A stretch of DNA of 64,000 nt, taken from Perognathus longimembris pacificus (Eukaryota > Chordata > Mammalia > Rodentia > Heteromyidae). Positions 33,220-44,589 of the stretch are shown here, piece after piece; position 1 is the stretch's first letter, and each line of letters starts with the position of its first letter. The notes under the pieces are model-generated. The model did no database searches. It saw only the letters and a program-made list of their open reading frames with translations, and was not told the DNA's origin. The position numbers and the translations under genes were made by a program. Location of the stretch: the NCBI RefSeq assembly GCF_023159225.1, contig NC_063173.1, positions 9,648,852 through 9,712,851 on the forward strand, given 5' to 3'.

Positions 33220-34398
33220 GAATCCAAATTTGCATTAAAATGAAAATGTTGTTAAATTAATAAATGTCTACTGATGATTTTTATATTTGTATTTAAAATT
33301 CTAACATTATGCCTACATTCTATACCCTGCTTACAAACTTCCTATTGGATATTTCTACCAGGTTGTCTGCCAAGCATAACAGCAGCATGGGCAAAATGAA
33401 TCTCTTATCTACGCCAACCGATTCCTTCCTTTTCCTGCATTCCTGGTCTTGTGGTTATTGGTAGAGTCTTACCATGCTTGGAAACTCAGTCACACTGGTC
33501 TCCTCCCTCCCACTGGCCGCTTCCCCTCATCTGAGCACTCTGACTCTCAGCTGAGTTCCTGAATTCTCCTCTGCCTCATAGAAGTACTACAAGAACAAAA
33601 GAGAAGGCCTAGTCAGTGTTGTTAAAATATTTATTCAGTCTTATTCAATTTAACTATTTACCCCATGTTATTCAATACTATTTTAAGTATAAATAAAAGT
33701 ATTAAGTATTAAATAAAAAGGAAACAAATGTAAATAATGTATACGTGTGTGCATATGTATACACATATACACAATGGGAAAATGAACGTGTTCTGACATT
33801 TAAGACAGGCCAACATTAGTATATTTAAACAATGTATCTAGTTTGCTAAATTATTTTCAAACACCTTCACAGGTAAAGGAACAAGTAAATACATAGATAA
33901 TTGGCCATACAAGAAATAGAAACTAATAATATGAAATATATTTTACTAGTACTAAAACTATGAAAATTAATCAGTAACAAGATATTATTTGTACTTACCA
34001 AATTGATGGATATTTTATATTAGAATACCCAATTGAGAAGGATGAAATTGAGGAGGTTGCAATTATATGTGTACACACACACACACAATTCTGGTGGGAC
34101 AATTTTTTAATAAAATAATGTTGGAGTTAATATGAATCAAAAAGTTTAAAAATGCATGTCACCTGTATTCCAACTATTCCTTTCATAAGAATTCATAAGT
34201 AAATAATTGGAGACCTGTGTTTGTGTGTGTGTGTGTGCAAGTGCACGTGTGCATATGAATAGTAAGCTTCAACAATGTCTATTACATTGTTGCTGATATC
34301 AACAAACAGCTGCAACTTCGTAAATATAGTCAGAATAAATATTGTATTGGTGCTATGTACTGTGCGAGAGCCCTTTGACATACTGTTAAAGAAATAGG
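33220..34398. other. AT-rich intergenic DNA
   Basis: No gene or transposon recognised. Short (CA)n at 34074-34087 and (GT)n at 34219-34238. Confidence 0.5.
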
Positions 34399-34401
34399 TT
34401 G

Positions 34402-34540
34402 AAGCTAGGCACTGGTAGCTCTCACCTTAATCCTAGCTACTCAGGAATCTGAGAGCCCAAATCTGAGGACTGAGGTTTGAAGCCAGCCTAGGACGAAAAT
34501 AATCAGCAAAAAAACCTGGAAGTGGATGAGCGGCTCATGT
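34402..34540 (+). mobile_element. B1-like/Geo composite SINE, 3' truncated
   Basis: GAAGCTAGGCACTGGTAGCT ... CCTAGCTACTCAGGAATCTG ... CTGGAAGTGGATGAGCGGC, then it runs straight into a purine repeat. Confidence 0.82.
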
Positions 34541-34728
34541 GGTGAAGGAAAGAAAGAACAAAAGGGAGCAAGAAAGGGAGGGAGAGAGGGAGGGAGGGAG
34601 AGAGGGAGGGAGGGAGGGAGGGAGGGAGGGAGGGAGGGAGGGAGAGAGAAAGGAAGGAAAGAAGGAAGGAAGGAAAGAAGGAAGGAAGGAAGGAAGGAAG
34701 GAAGTAGGAGGGAGGAAGGAAGGAAATA
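34541..34728 (+). repeat. GGGA/GGAA/GAAA purine microsatellite
   Basis: About 185 bases almost purely purine. It creates Glu/Gly/Arg/Lys and Leu/Pro/Ser frames that are not genes. Such mirror-like tracts can form triplex DNA. Confidence 0.96.
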
Positions 34729-34755
34729 ACATGTACATATGAACATTAGATTATT

Positions 34756-34990
34756 GCTGGGTGCCAGTGGCTCATGTGTGTAGTCCTAGCTACTCAGCAG
34801 GCTGGGATGTAAGGATCATGGTTCAAAGCCAGCCTAGGCAGGGAAGTCCCTGGGAGTCTTATCTCCAGTTAATTGATACAAAAGCTGGAAGTGGAGCTGT
34901 GACAAAAGTGGTAGAGTGCTAGCCTTGAGAAAAACAGATTATAGACAGTGCCCAGGCCAACTTCAAGCCCAAGGACCAGCAAACAATAAA
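34756..34990 (+). mobile_element. B1-like/Geo composite SINE
   Basis: GCTGGGTGCCAGTGGCTCAT ... CTACTCAGCAGGCTGGGATG ... CTTATCTCCAGTTAATTGAT ... GTGGTAGAGTGCTAGCCTTG ... AAGGACCAGC. Confidence 0.92.
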
Positions 34991-35172
34991 ACCAAAAAAC
35001 AAAAACAGACAAACAAAAATTAGAAATAAAAAGTAGAAAGATGTTCACATTAATTTTCATAGCACTTTACAATTGAGAAAAGTCAAGTCAAACTATAATT
35101 ACCAATATATAGAAATATATATATATACATATATTAAAAACATATATTGATGATAATGAAGAATATAAAACA

Positions 35173-35391
35173 GTGGTTGGGAATATGGCCTAGTGGTAAA
35201 TTGCTCACCTCATATACATGAAGCCCTGGGTTCAATTTCTCAGCATCACATATATAGAAAAAACTGGAAGTGGCGCTGTGGCTCAAGAGGTAGAGTGCTA
35301 GCCTTGAGCAAAAAGAAGCTCAAGGGACAGTGCTCAGGCCCTGAGTTCAAGCCCCAGGACTGGCATAAAACAAAACAAAACAAAAAACAGT
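35173..35391 (+). mobile_element. IDL-Geo SINE with target-site duplication
   Basis: Full dimer with an AAAAC-rich tail. Direct repeat AAGAATATAAAACA (35159-35172) and AAGAATATAACACA (35392-35405), one mismatch. Confidence 0.94.
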
Positions 35392-35409
35392 AAGAATATA
35401 ACACAATAT

Positions 35410-35955
35410 GTTACCCATGTTTATTCCTGGATAGTGAAACTAGCACCTTTTTGTTATTATTTTTGGCCTTCTTAACTTTTATATTTCATTTATATAAGAA
35501 ACCGTATTGACTTATAAAAGAGAATCCCAGCATGCTCGCTCCGGGGCCTCAGTGTTCAATGTGTAATCAAAACGGCAGCCCGCGTCTCACCACCAGCTTT
35601 AGCTTTCAGTATTTTTCCAGCCAACTCTTGTTACCCTGATCCCATCGATGCTGAGAAGTCTTGTTTCCCAAAGAAGCCAATGCACCATTTCCAGGGTGGC
35701 ATAATCACACTGACGCTCCAGAACCAGTTCCACAAGGTCTTCAAGTTGTCCTGGGGTGACTGTGTCATGTCAGCGCAGGCTCTTTGGGCTCTCAACACAA
35801 GTCATCTCCACAGGATTAAAATTCCCACCCAAGCCGCCACTGTCCAGGCCTTCACGTCATCTCTGCTCCCTGTTCCCGTTGACCTATTTTCCCACGTTGA
35901 CCCTGGTTCTCTAACTCTTCTTTACAGTGCCACAACCATGCATCCTGGCATTTGT
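35410..35955. other. Intergenic DNA, GC-richer patch
   Basis: An open frame spans 35680-36189 but its second half is SINE sequence, and I recognise no protein. Moderately GC-rich at 35660-35930. Origin unclear. Confidence 0.35.
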
Positions 35956-35959
35956 ACCT

Positions 35960-36210
35960 CAGTTTCACTTTTGGTAATGGCGATGGTGGTACCAGAGTTT
36001 GAACTCGGGGCCAAGTGCTGGGTCAGCTTGCGTGCTCAGATGGCATTCTGCTTTAGCCTTACTTCTTACTCAGCTTTTCTGTTAGTTATTTTCAAGATTA
36101 AGCCTCATAGATTTTTTTTTCCCCCTGGGCTGGCTTTGAACCTGGATCCTCCATGTTTCAGTCATCTGAGTAGCAAGGACTACAAGTGAGAGCCACTGGC
36201 ACCTAGGGAG
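35960..36210 (-). mobile_element. B1-like/Geo composite SINE, antisense
   Basis: GTACCAGAGTTTGAACTCGG ... TTCTGTTAGTTATTTTCAAG ... GGGCTGGCTTTGAACCTGGA ... CATCTGAGTAGCAAGGACTA ... GAGAGCCACTGGCACCTAGG. Confidence 0.88.
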
Positions 36211-36214
36211 TCCC

Positions 36215-37138
36215 CATTATTATATCAAGCACTTGTTAGGTAAAGAAATCTCGCTGACTCCCTTGATGTGAATCACTTGCCAATACACCCAGATCAATCT
36301 TCAAAAATCAATTACTTCAATGAAGAACTCTTCGCAACCTCAAAACTTATATGTGAAGGGAATATATATCACTTTATTGAACCCTTTGTTTGATTGTTTT
36401 GTTATTAAATAAAAAAACCTCAAATAGTAACTGGTCAGTCTCTTTGTGAAAAGGGAAATTATATTCCACCATAACACACTTATTAGCCACTACTAGCAGC
36501 TTTTATATTTGTCATTTTGTCATTCTATGACCTACCATCATTCTTTTTATATATCTCTTCCAATGAGATCAGAAGCAAATGCCTACCAGCACTTGTAGAA
36601 CTGTCACATATAACTGTATGCATGAGACATTTTTTACACTTGTTCAAGTCCAGATATATTCAATATCATGGTTTACACAGACACCTAGTAAATCTTTTCA
36701 TAACAACAGAAAATATAGAAGACTGAAGACCATGTCTTCAGTTATCACCAACCACTGCAAGCTCAATATACAGTAAGTTACCTCTTTGTGTTGGCTATTG
36801 TGTCTTTATTTTTCCCCACAAGAAGCTTGCACATTGTTATCAACATTTGTTTAAAAATATTGAACAAATGGAATTCCAAATAATGCTAGGAGAGATATTT
36901 TGAGATCTTCTGACTCTGCCAATAACTTCTAGAATCCACTGGGTTCCTTCACTCCTTGAGTGTCCTTCATCTAGATTTTGTAAATTGATTCAGAAGAAAG
37001 ACAACTTCAAAGACAATATGCTCATGTACATTATATGTCTTAAGTCTAGAAATAATTATCCAATACTTTAGCTACCATTAACCAGTTGGCTTGCTTTCAG
37101 AATATATTCTAAAGAAACAATCTTTAAAGATCAATGCA
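36215..37138. other. AT-rich intergenic DNA
   Basis: Nothing assignable. Confidence 0.4.
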
Positions 37139-37154
37139 CAAAATATTTAATACC

Positions 37155-37207
37155 CTGTTGTTTTTGTGCTCTAAGTGTAAGCTCTACCCCTTGAGTTACA
37201 GCTCAAC

Positions 37208-37247
<40 letters not shown>

Positions 37248-37375
37248 CTGTGTGTGTGTGGTTAATTGGAGATAGACTCACAGACTTTTCTTCCTGAGCT
37301 GGCTTTGAACTGCATCCTTCAGATCTCAGCCTGTTGAGTAGCTAGGATTACAGACATGAGCCACTGCTTTTTAGT
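37155..37375 (-). mobile_element. B1-like/Geo composite SINE, antisense, with internal (GT)n
   Basis: CTCTACCCCTTGAGTTACAG (Geo), GT repeat, then GGTTAATTGGAGATAGACTC, GAGCTGGCTTTGAACTGCAT, GAGTAGCTAGGATTACAGAC, ATGAGCCACTGC. The microsatellite sits at the Geo/B1 junction. Confidence 0.88.
37211..37260 (+). repeat. (GT)n microsatellite inside a SINE
   Basis: About 24 GT units with one ATC interruption. Confidence 0.96.
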
Positions 37376-37437
37376 AGAAACTCGAGTACACACTAATAGT
37401 AAATTGGTTGGACAATCTTCTATCCATGAAATTCAAA

Positions 37438-37645
37438 ATGTACGTGGCTCATGCCTGTAACTCTTGATACTTTGGATGCTATATCGGAAACCAGCCTGGC
37501 AGAACAATTTGTGATTCCTTCTCCAATGAACCAGCAAAATGCTGGACTGGATTCATGGCTCTAGAAGTATAGCTCCAGCTATGAAAGAAAAAGTGAGTGA
37601 GAATATGAGGCCATGAGTTGAAGCCATAGTACCTAGCCACACTAT
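37438..37645 (+). mobile_element. Diverged B1-like/Geo SINE
   Basis: GTGGCTCATGCCTGTAACTC ... AACCAGCCTGGCAGAACAAT ... GAGGCCATGAGTTGAAGCCA, followed by a CA-rich degenerate tail. Confidence 0.7.
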
Positions 37646-37689
37646 CAGCACACATGCACACATAAACACATGCACGCACTCTTACCATA

Positions 37690-38195
37690 TACAAACTTCA
37701 CAACCTAAATTAATATTTTATTTATGAATAAAATTTATTCATGTAAGTTATATTCAGGATATTGTATGTGCAAAAATGTTAACATTTGTAGGTTTTATAT
37801 ACACATATCAGTCATATACCACATGTGATACATTATGTGGAAAACCAAAAAACACAACATACATACATATGTGAGTATTAGTATCTCAACTTTATAAACA
37901 TATGGGCATGATTAGCAATGGACCTTGAAAGAAACATCAAAATAGGGATGATAGACTTACTGTAATTATTTTTAATACATAAAACTAATGTGTCATTTTA
38001 GAAATCATATTGGATTATTATTTATTTTTATTCACATTAACTTTTAAAATTTTTGCATTGATGCATCTTGGTTTAAGTCACTAGATAGTCTCTTTCATAA
38101 GAATACTTATATTATTCATTTTCCAGGACCATTCATCCATTGTTTCTTGGACAATTTTCTCTGCCTTTTCATCTGTTCTAAGTATTACGGAAAGT
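37690..38195. other. AT-rich intergenic DNA
   Basis: Nothing assignable. Confidence 0.4.
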
Positions 38196-38199
38196 TTTA

Positions 38200-38308
38200 C
38201 ATCTGGACTAGAATTGTGGTTCAAGTGGTAGAGTGATCTTTGTGGGAAAGCAAGCTGAGCAAGCTTGAAGCCATGAGTTCAAGTCCCAGTACTGCAACAA
38301 ACCAACCA
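38200..38308 (+). mobile_element. Geo-like monomer without a left half
   Basis: CTGGACTAGAATTGTGGTTC, AAGTGGTAGAGTGATC, then CCATGAGTTCAAGTCCCAGT. Confidence 0.65.
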
Positions 38309-38611
38309 ACCAACATGTCAACTCTAGACCTCCATGAAAGCTCTTAAAAATGTTTCGTTCTTTGGATATATATATGCAGTACAACACCTGTCTAACAAAT
38401 CGCGCATAATTCATTGTGCTTATCTTATTTCTGTAGTTAGAAAATTTGTGTACCTGGATTATCTAATTTTTTCACAGTGAGCTTTTTACTAGATATCTAA
38501 TTTCCATTCAGTATAACAGGCAGCTAAAACATGCAGTTTTATTTAACTTTTCTCTGTCAGTATTTGATCACATTGCCACAGTAAGCTGATATACTAAAAA
38601 AAATATGTATT

Positions 38612-38828
38612 GGAAGCCAGGAGTCAGTGGCTCATGTCTGTAATCCTAGCTACTCAGAAGGCTGAGATCTGGTCATCATGGTTCAAAGCCAGCCCCGGCA
38701 GGAAAAGTCCAATTAACCACCAGAAAACTAGAAGTGGCTCAAGTGGTAGAGTGCTAGCCTTGAGCCGAAGAGCTCAGGGACAAAGCCCAGGCCCAGAGTT
38801 CAAGTACTATGACCCACAACAACCAAAA
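38612..38828 (+). mobile_element. B1-like/Geo composite SINE with internal deletion
   Basis: GAAGCCAGGAGTCAGTGGCT ... GTAATCCTAGCTACTCAGAA ... GTCCAATTAACCACCAGAAA ... GTGGCTCAAGTGGTAGAGTG ... GCCCAGAGTTCAAGTAC. Confidence 0.9.
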
Positions 38829-38834
38829 AATATT

Positions 38835-40905
38835 GGAAACGGTAGGCCTCAGGTCCTCCCATCCTCGTCACACCTTTGAAAAGTACTGAGGTTCTATATT
38901 GCTTGTAGATTTTCAAACCCTGGCCTACTCTGGCCTCAGTAATAACCAACGTTTCTTGTGAAGGTGATAATAAATGACCTGGGGTCGCAGAGAATGTTAG
39001 AGTACATTGCTAGTAGAGGATACTTTCAGTTAGCTAAACTCATACAGGTCCAATTAAGAAGGTAGATAAAACTACCCAATTTCTGCCATTTTACTCAAAG
39101 GGACCTAAAAACAATCTTTCATTTGGAAATTTTGCTTAAGAAGAGCTCAAAAGAAAGGTCGAAAATGCAGATAACAAAAAAGAGGGTTTTGTTGCTAGCT
39201 GTTTGGGGTTTTGTTGTTTTCAATGTTTCCCTCAAAGTAAGTCTCCTAGCTCTAGTCTGTTTACATTTACCTCTACCCATTAAAGGCTGAATAGTGTCTT
39301 CATGTTGATCAAGATTCGTTGCCTCATCTTTGCCAGCAGTTTAATACCTGCACCCAAACTATAGTAATGCTTGCTATGAGACCCCCAAAGGTACTGACTG
39401 AAACTGCTGGGACCCTCCTCTAGAAGTGAGGAATATGGTGGTACGTATTCTAGTCTTTATTACAGGGAAGAGATAAAGGAGGACGTGAGGCATACCGCCA
39501 GATATTTCTGGGCTGCTTGAAGCTGATTATCCCCATGATAAATTCCAAACTGAGGCCTTTCAACATTCCCAGGACCCAATGATGCAGGAAGATCGGGCTG
39601 TGCATGTCCAAAATTCCTGGATGCATGCTGGCAGCTGGCATAGCGCTCTCCTTCCAGGCTGATTGGTGCACCTGCTCACAGCCATTGCCAAGTAGGTCTG
39701 TGGCTTCCTTCAGTGCAACCAAATTTTCACTGCTGATGTATTAACAAGGTCCTCTCAAAAGAGTTCCATCAGAGTTCAGAGCCTACCAGGCACATTTTCC
39801 CAAAACTCTCAGAGGTTCTTGACTAGTGTACATGTCCAAAAAGCACACATTGGCTTTGCTAACATGGGAGTCAACTGGAGCACTCTAGAGTCACTGACGT
39901 AGCTTAGATTATTCTAAGCATCTGCTTGCTGTAATAAAAAAGTTTGCAATTTGATAATTCTCTTCCACTTAGAATAATGTTATATTCTGGGAACTTTTCT
40001 GGAGGCATTTTGAAAGCAGCTCTTGTGCTGAACACCATCAGAACACAAGCTCCTGGAGCAATCCCGTCTCCACCCTCATGGAGCTATGACCTAGGCGTTC
40101 TGCTCTCCCGGAATACAGGACTAGCATTCTTTTCTGCTGGAGCAGACTCTTGTGGCTCAGCCTGAAGGATTAGACAGTCCCCCTGCTCTGCAGAGAAATG
40201 GGCAAAATTAATAATAATTGAAGATGAAAGAGGTTTTCACAGTTTCAACAGAGGCTAAGAAGATTACATCCATTCTAACCATAATCACAAAAGTAGCTGT
40301 ACTGTGACTTGGGTTCACAGTGAGGTCATAAGTCAGTAGCAAAAAGTTGGGGCCTTGGAAAAGAAAGAGATAGTTATGAGCATACATTCATTGTCTGCAG
40401 TTTGCTAATTAGCTAGTGCTACCTGACATTTATTACACACAGAAGTTAGCGCGACTAGGAAAAACAGGGTTGGAACACTGAGCTGGCATGCATTGAGGAA
40501 GACTGTAATTATGGGTTTCATTACAGAAAGTGGTATCTTCTCTGAAAAAAAGGAAACACTTAAGCAAATCCAGAGCACTCTACCAGGAGGACATCTCTTC
40601 CCTTTGCTTTGTGTGCTTTAAGTCCAGCAAAAAAGGCAAGACATTGGGTTCTGTTCCAGCTTCACAATTCATCTTCAGTATAACCGTGGGCAGCCATTAG
40701 ATCTCAACAATGAGTTCCAATTATTGGTTATTGATCCTAGCTAAGTGCTAAAAATGATACCCCTCAGTTTCTTAGCAGTGAAGTGTGGTGAATATTGTTC
40801 ATTCCCACTGGCCATAAAAATCAAATCAAATAAATAGTTGTTCAGAAAATTGAAAGTACCTTAATACAAAAGCTAAATTGTGGATATTGTACTACTATTA
40901 ACCAT
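38835..40905. other. Intergenic DNA
   Basis: Mostly unrecognised. The part near 40640-40790 (CAGCCATTAGATCTCAACAA) weakly recalls MIR. Frames at 39450-39722 and 39944-40165 lack motifs. Confidence 0.35.
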
Positions 40906-40910
40906 GCTGT

Positions 40911-40928
40911 AAGAAAAGAAAGAAAGAA

Positions 40929-40972
<44 letters not shown>

Positions 40973-41056
40973 GGAGGGAGGGAGAGAGGGAGGAAGGAAG
41001 GAAGGAAGGAAGGAAGGAAGGAAGGAAGGAAGGAAGGAAGGAAGGAAGGAAGGAAG
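40911..41056 (+). repeat. GAAA/GA/GGGA/GGAA purine microsatellite
   Basis: About 145 bases of purine changing from AAAG through GA and GGGA to pure (GGAA)n. It explains the Ser/Leu/Pro-rich minus-strand frames. Confidence 0.97.
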
Positions 41057-41465
41057 GCCAAGAACTAATGGCAACATGGTTTTAATGAAGGACCAAAGAC
41101 CAAGCAATAAAATAAGACTAACAATAAAATAAGCTTTAGAGACTAAAATAACTACTGTTTCTTTCTAAGAAAGCATCTCTGAAAATTGCCAGCTAGAGGT
41201 GATTCCATCACCACTGCAATTCCTGACACACAATGCAGGGTCAGAGGATTTGAATGGAGATCTGAGTTTGAATGGAGACCATGCCACGTGCTGACTATCA
41301 AATTAGGATAGACTTTTTCATGTTTGTATTCAAAGTATAATCCAAGTCCATTCTTTTTTTAACACCAATAGTATTAGTATTACCATTTATTTATATAGAA
41401 ATTCAAATGGAAAAGCTAGAATCCTTTTCCAAAAACACATCACATATAAATACTTGAATTAAAAT

Positions 41466-42330
41466 TTACTGCCGGAACCACTCACTCTGGAAAGCAGTGT
41501 GTAGGTTCCTCAAAAGGCTAAACACAGAGCTTCCCTATGACCCAGCAACCCCACTTTTGGGCATTTACCCAAAAGACTACAAGCAAGACCACACTGAAGC
41601 TACCAGCACAACTATGTTCATCGCAGCACAATTTACCATTGTCTTTCCACTTTGATGTTCCCCTTCCCTTTCCTGGTTCTATATGCAACACCCAGGGTAC
41701 CAAAATCCGTTACAGTGACATCAGGGGTAAAACCATGGGGAAGAAAGACAAAAGAAAAATTATATTAAGTGAAGTAAGCCAGGTTCAAAGAAACTAGACT
41801 GCAAGTTTTCCCTCATTTGTAATAACTATAATGTGCCTATAAATTAGAAGAACCCAGTGCATAGTAAATGACAAATAATTACTCTTGCACCTGATTAATT
41901 AAATAGCATTCACATAGTGAGGATCACAAGGGCTGAATGGTTATGTGCTAGTTCTATGATAGTGATATGGTCATATAAAATGATACTTACTGAAATGAAC
42001 TCCCTCATTCTCTTCCAGTTTTTCCTCTCCTATCCTCCCTCCCTCCAAAGTTGTATAGTTCATTTCCAACATAGTGTCTAGTGGGGTCCACTGTTTTCAT
42101 TGTTTCACCCTTTGTCTTGCAGTTTCTGTGCTTCCCCTTCCCCTCCCCAAATCAGATAAACTTGTGTACAAGACAAAGGGTCCAGACATCAAAAACAGAA
42201 GCAGAAAGGAATCCACCAAAGAAAAAAGTAAAGAAGAAAAGGGAGGAAAAAGAACTACCCAACAGTATATCAAATACACTTCTAACTTCCATTTTTCCAA
42301 GTCTCTTCATTTCCTTACGAAGGGGCAATG
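41466..42330 (+). mobile_element. L1 3' region fragment, sense
   Basis: Begins in L1 ORF2/3' sequence (CTCTGGAAAGCAGTGTGTAG, CTATGACCCAGCAACCCCAC, TTCATCGCAGCACAATTTACC), then has an internal jump near 41642. It continues with TATTAAGTGAAGTAAGCCAG, GGTCATATAAAATGATACTT and a pyrimidine/purine-rich L1 3' UTR. A broken LINE copy with no coding capacity. Confidence 0.8.
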
Positions 42331-42589
42331 TCATTCTTTCTGATGAAAGTATAGGTTTCATTGTATGTATCAAAATGTCCTCATAAAAATTTTCAAATAT
42401 GTAGAACTTGATTTTGAACTATAGCCATCATTTTTAAGGTAGATCTCTTTAACATAATTGAATTGAAATTTAAATCCAGAACCATCTAAAGCTAAGATCA
42501 TTTTCTTTCCATTGGGTGGTGATAAATAATCCAAGGTACAAAAAACACCAGCAAGTTCAGGCATAAACTCCTGGCCAGATCTGGATCTG

Positions 42590-42710
42590 GAAGCCAAAGT
42601 ACTTGGGTTCTTTCTGGTGTGGCCAGTTAGTGATTAGCTGTGTGATTTAAAGTATTTAAACTTTCTGTGTCACATTTTCTCCCCCTGAACAAAGATGAAA
42701 TGAATACTGT
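42590..42710 (+). repeat. MIR
   Basis: ACTTGGGTTCTTTCTGGTGT, GTGATTAGCTGTGTGATTTA and ACTTTCTGTGTCACATTTTC match the MIR core order. Confidence 0.7.
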
Positions 42711-42754
42711 TCTGCAATGTATTCAGTTAACACCTGTTAGCACTCAAAGCAAGC

Positions 42755-42805
42755 AGGGCCTGGGTGTACATGCCTGTAATCTCAGCATTCAAACTACTTT
42801 GCAGT
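42755..42805 (+). mobile_element. B1 fragment
   Basis: CAGGGCCTGGGTGTACATGC followed by CTGTAATCTCAGCATTC is the 5' end of a B1-type SINE. Confidence 0.55.
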
Positions 42806-42894
42806 TTTAGTTACGCTAATATATCAATTCTAACCCTGATCACAGTGATACCTTGTTATTACTTGAAATTATAGTGTTATAAGGTAAATGATCA

Positions 42895-43660
42895 GAGAAG
42901 CCACATTTTGAAGGATTGAATCTTGGAGTCTTTATTAGAATGCTAGCAGTCTGCAGGCAGCTAGTTGTTACAAAGGCCTGCAGCCCATAATCACACTTAC
43001 CACTGTTAGGAAACAGGCAGCAGGAGAGGAAAGACAGAACAAAACAATACCAACAAACCAATTCAGCTCCAATGGAGAGCTGAAGTGGGATGCCATGGTG
43101 ACTGGAGAAGAGACAGGAGACAGGACTCGAACACGGAGACATGTGGCATGGTGTAATGGTGAGTTTGTTGGAGCCTATATAAAGGTCAGGGGTCACAGGA
43201 AGCTCCCAGTCTCAGGCACTGGACTGACAGGTTCAGTAACTTATAGGCCAAGTCCACCCCCCCCCTGCCCCAGATGGACACATTACCGGGAGGGGGGAAT
43301 TGGGAGGCTTTACCTTCCCCCAGCATGAAGACAAGATCCCAGACCTTAAATGGGATGGATGCTCAGGTACCCACAGAACTTTCCCATCTAGGGAAGATAG
43401 GCTTCAACCTTCCCTATAGGGTATACTTAGAGGCCAATTACAGACCTACAGCACCCCTCCATTTCCTCCTCCCTACTTTCCCCTCCCCCCCCCACATGTT
43501 GGGTGGAGACAGCACAAGTTTCAGGAGTCCCCTGGGGCTAAACAACATAAGTATCTACTTGTTCTGCCAAGCAGGGCCCTGGCTCTCCCCATTGAGCCAG
43601 ACATCTGCAATTCACCTCTAGGCCTTGGACCTGGGTGGACAGGCCCCAGTCTCCTGGCTA
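42895..43660 (-). mobile_element. ERV solo LTR, diverged relative of 55652-56227
   Basis: The part at 43048-43250 matches the LTR at 55652-56227 in order: ACCAACAAACCAATTCAGCT, TGGAGAGCTGAAGTGGGATG, GGAGACATGTGGCATGGTGT, CTGACAGGTTCAGTAACTTA. An antisense AATAAA lies near 42930. Outer borders are uncertain and the U3-like part differs from the other copy. Confidence 0.65.
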
Positions 43661-43984
43661 GGAGCCCCCATGTCTGTGAAACCCACAGGCCTCAGGTGGT
43701 GGGCTGGCTGAGAAATTACTTAGATTCAGCCCCCCCCCACTACAATAGTGGTGAGGATGGAGATTGTGAAATGAACAAGGGCTGTGTAAGAAGGCTCTAT
43801 ATTAAAAGAACTAAAAAGTACTGTAAGTCATCCATAAAAATGATCTATTATTGCTTAATGGCAATAATTTTCGAACCTCTTTATCACTCTGTAATATAAA
43901 TATGCTATAGTCTTATCTACTATATGAAGAAGCAAAGTAGTCACTGAGAAGAAAATACTTTACTCTTAGAGTTACTAGTAAACT

Positions 43985-44020
43985 CTGTGCCTCTGCTAAT
44001 TATATATATATATATATATA
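43985..44020 (+). repeat. (AT)n microsatellite
   Basis: About 10 TA units in AT-rich DNA. Confidence 0.9.
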
Positions 44021-44260
44021 AAATGTTGAGTTTTCACTTTGAGATATATGACAGAGTCTTTTTCATTTTCTGTCCTTATTACTACTTTTACAGATGTGTT
44101 TTGAAGAAGTTGGAAAGTATAGAAAGTACAGAAAATTAAAAAATTTATTCAACATAGTCACTGCCCAAACTGTATCTTATTTCGTTATTTGTATTTGTTT
44201 ATGCTGCATGGGTATATACATAGATATGTGAGATCATTACAATTGTTAAGAAAATGGAGG

Positions 44261-44477
44261 GGGCTGGGGATATGGCCTAGTGGCAAGAGAGCTTGTCTCG
44301 TATACATGAGGCCCTGGGTTCAATTCCCCAGCACCACATATACAGAAAATGGCCAGAAGTGGCACTGTGTGGCTCAAGTGGCAGAGTGCTAGCCTTGAGC
44401 AAAAGGAAGCCAGGGACAGTGCTCAGGCCCTAGAGTTCAAGGCCCAGGACTGGCAAAAAAAAAAAAAAAAGAAAGAA
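44261..44477 (+). mobile_element. IDL-Geo SINE with target-site duplication
   Basis: Full dimer with a small CACTGTGTGGCTC duplication in the Geo half and an A-rich tail. The 13-base direct repeat AAGAAAATGGAGG lies at 44248-44260 and 44478-44490. Confidence 0.96.
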
Positions 44478-44554
44478 AAGAAAATGGAGGAAAACAGAAA
44501 AGAAAGAGGCCGAACTGAGGGACAGCCAGGGGCACAGACCTTCCTTCATTGGAG

Positions 44555-44588
44555 GCTGGGTGGGGGTGGGGGGTGGGGGGTGGGGTGC
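44555..44588 (+). repeat. GGGGTGGGG tract
   Basis: Five G-runs of 3-6 separated by single T. Matches a G-quadruplex pattern. Confidence 0.75.
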
Positions 44589-44589
44589 T

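Noticed and set aside
34526..34746. Gly/Glu/Arg and Ser/Pro/Leu proteins on both strands
   Set aside because: Pure translations of a purine microsatellite; the same holds for 5097-5432 and 40873-41107.
35680..36189. 169-codon plus-strand frame as a gene
   Set aside because: Its second half is an antisense SINE. The first half shows no recognisable domain or splice context.
41466..42400. Frames at 41537-41797 and 42074-42386 as genes
   Set aside because: They lie in an L1 3' UTR with an internal deletion; there is no reverse transcriptase motif.
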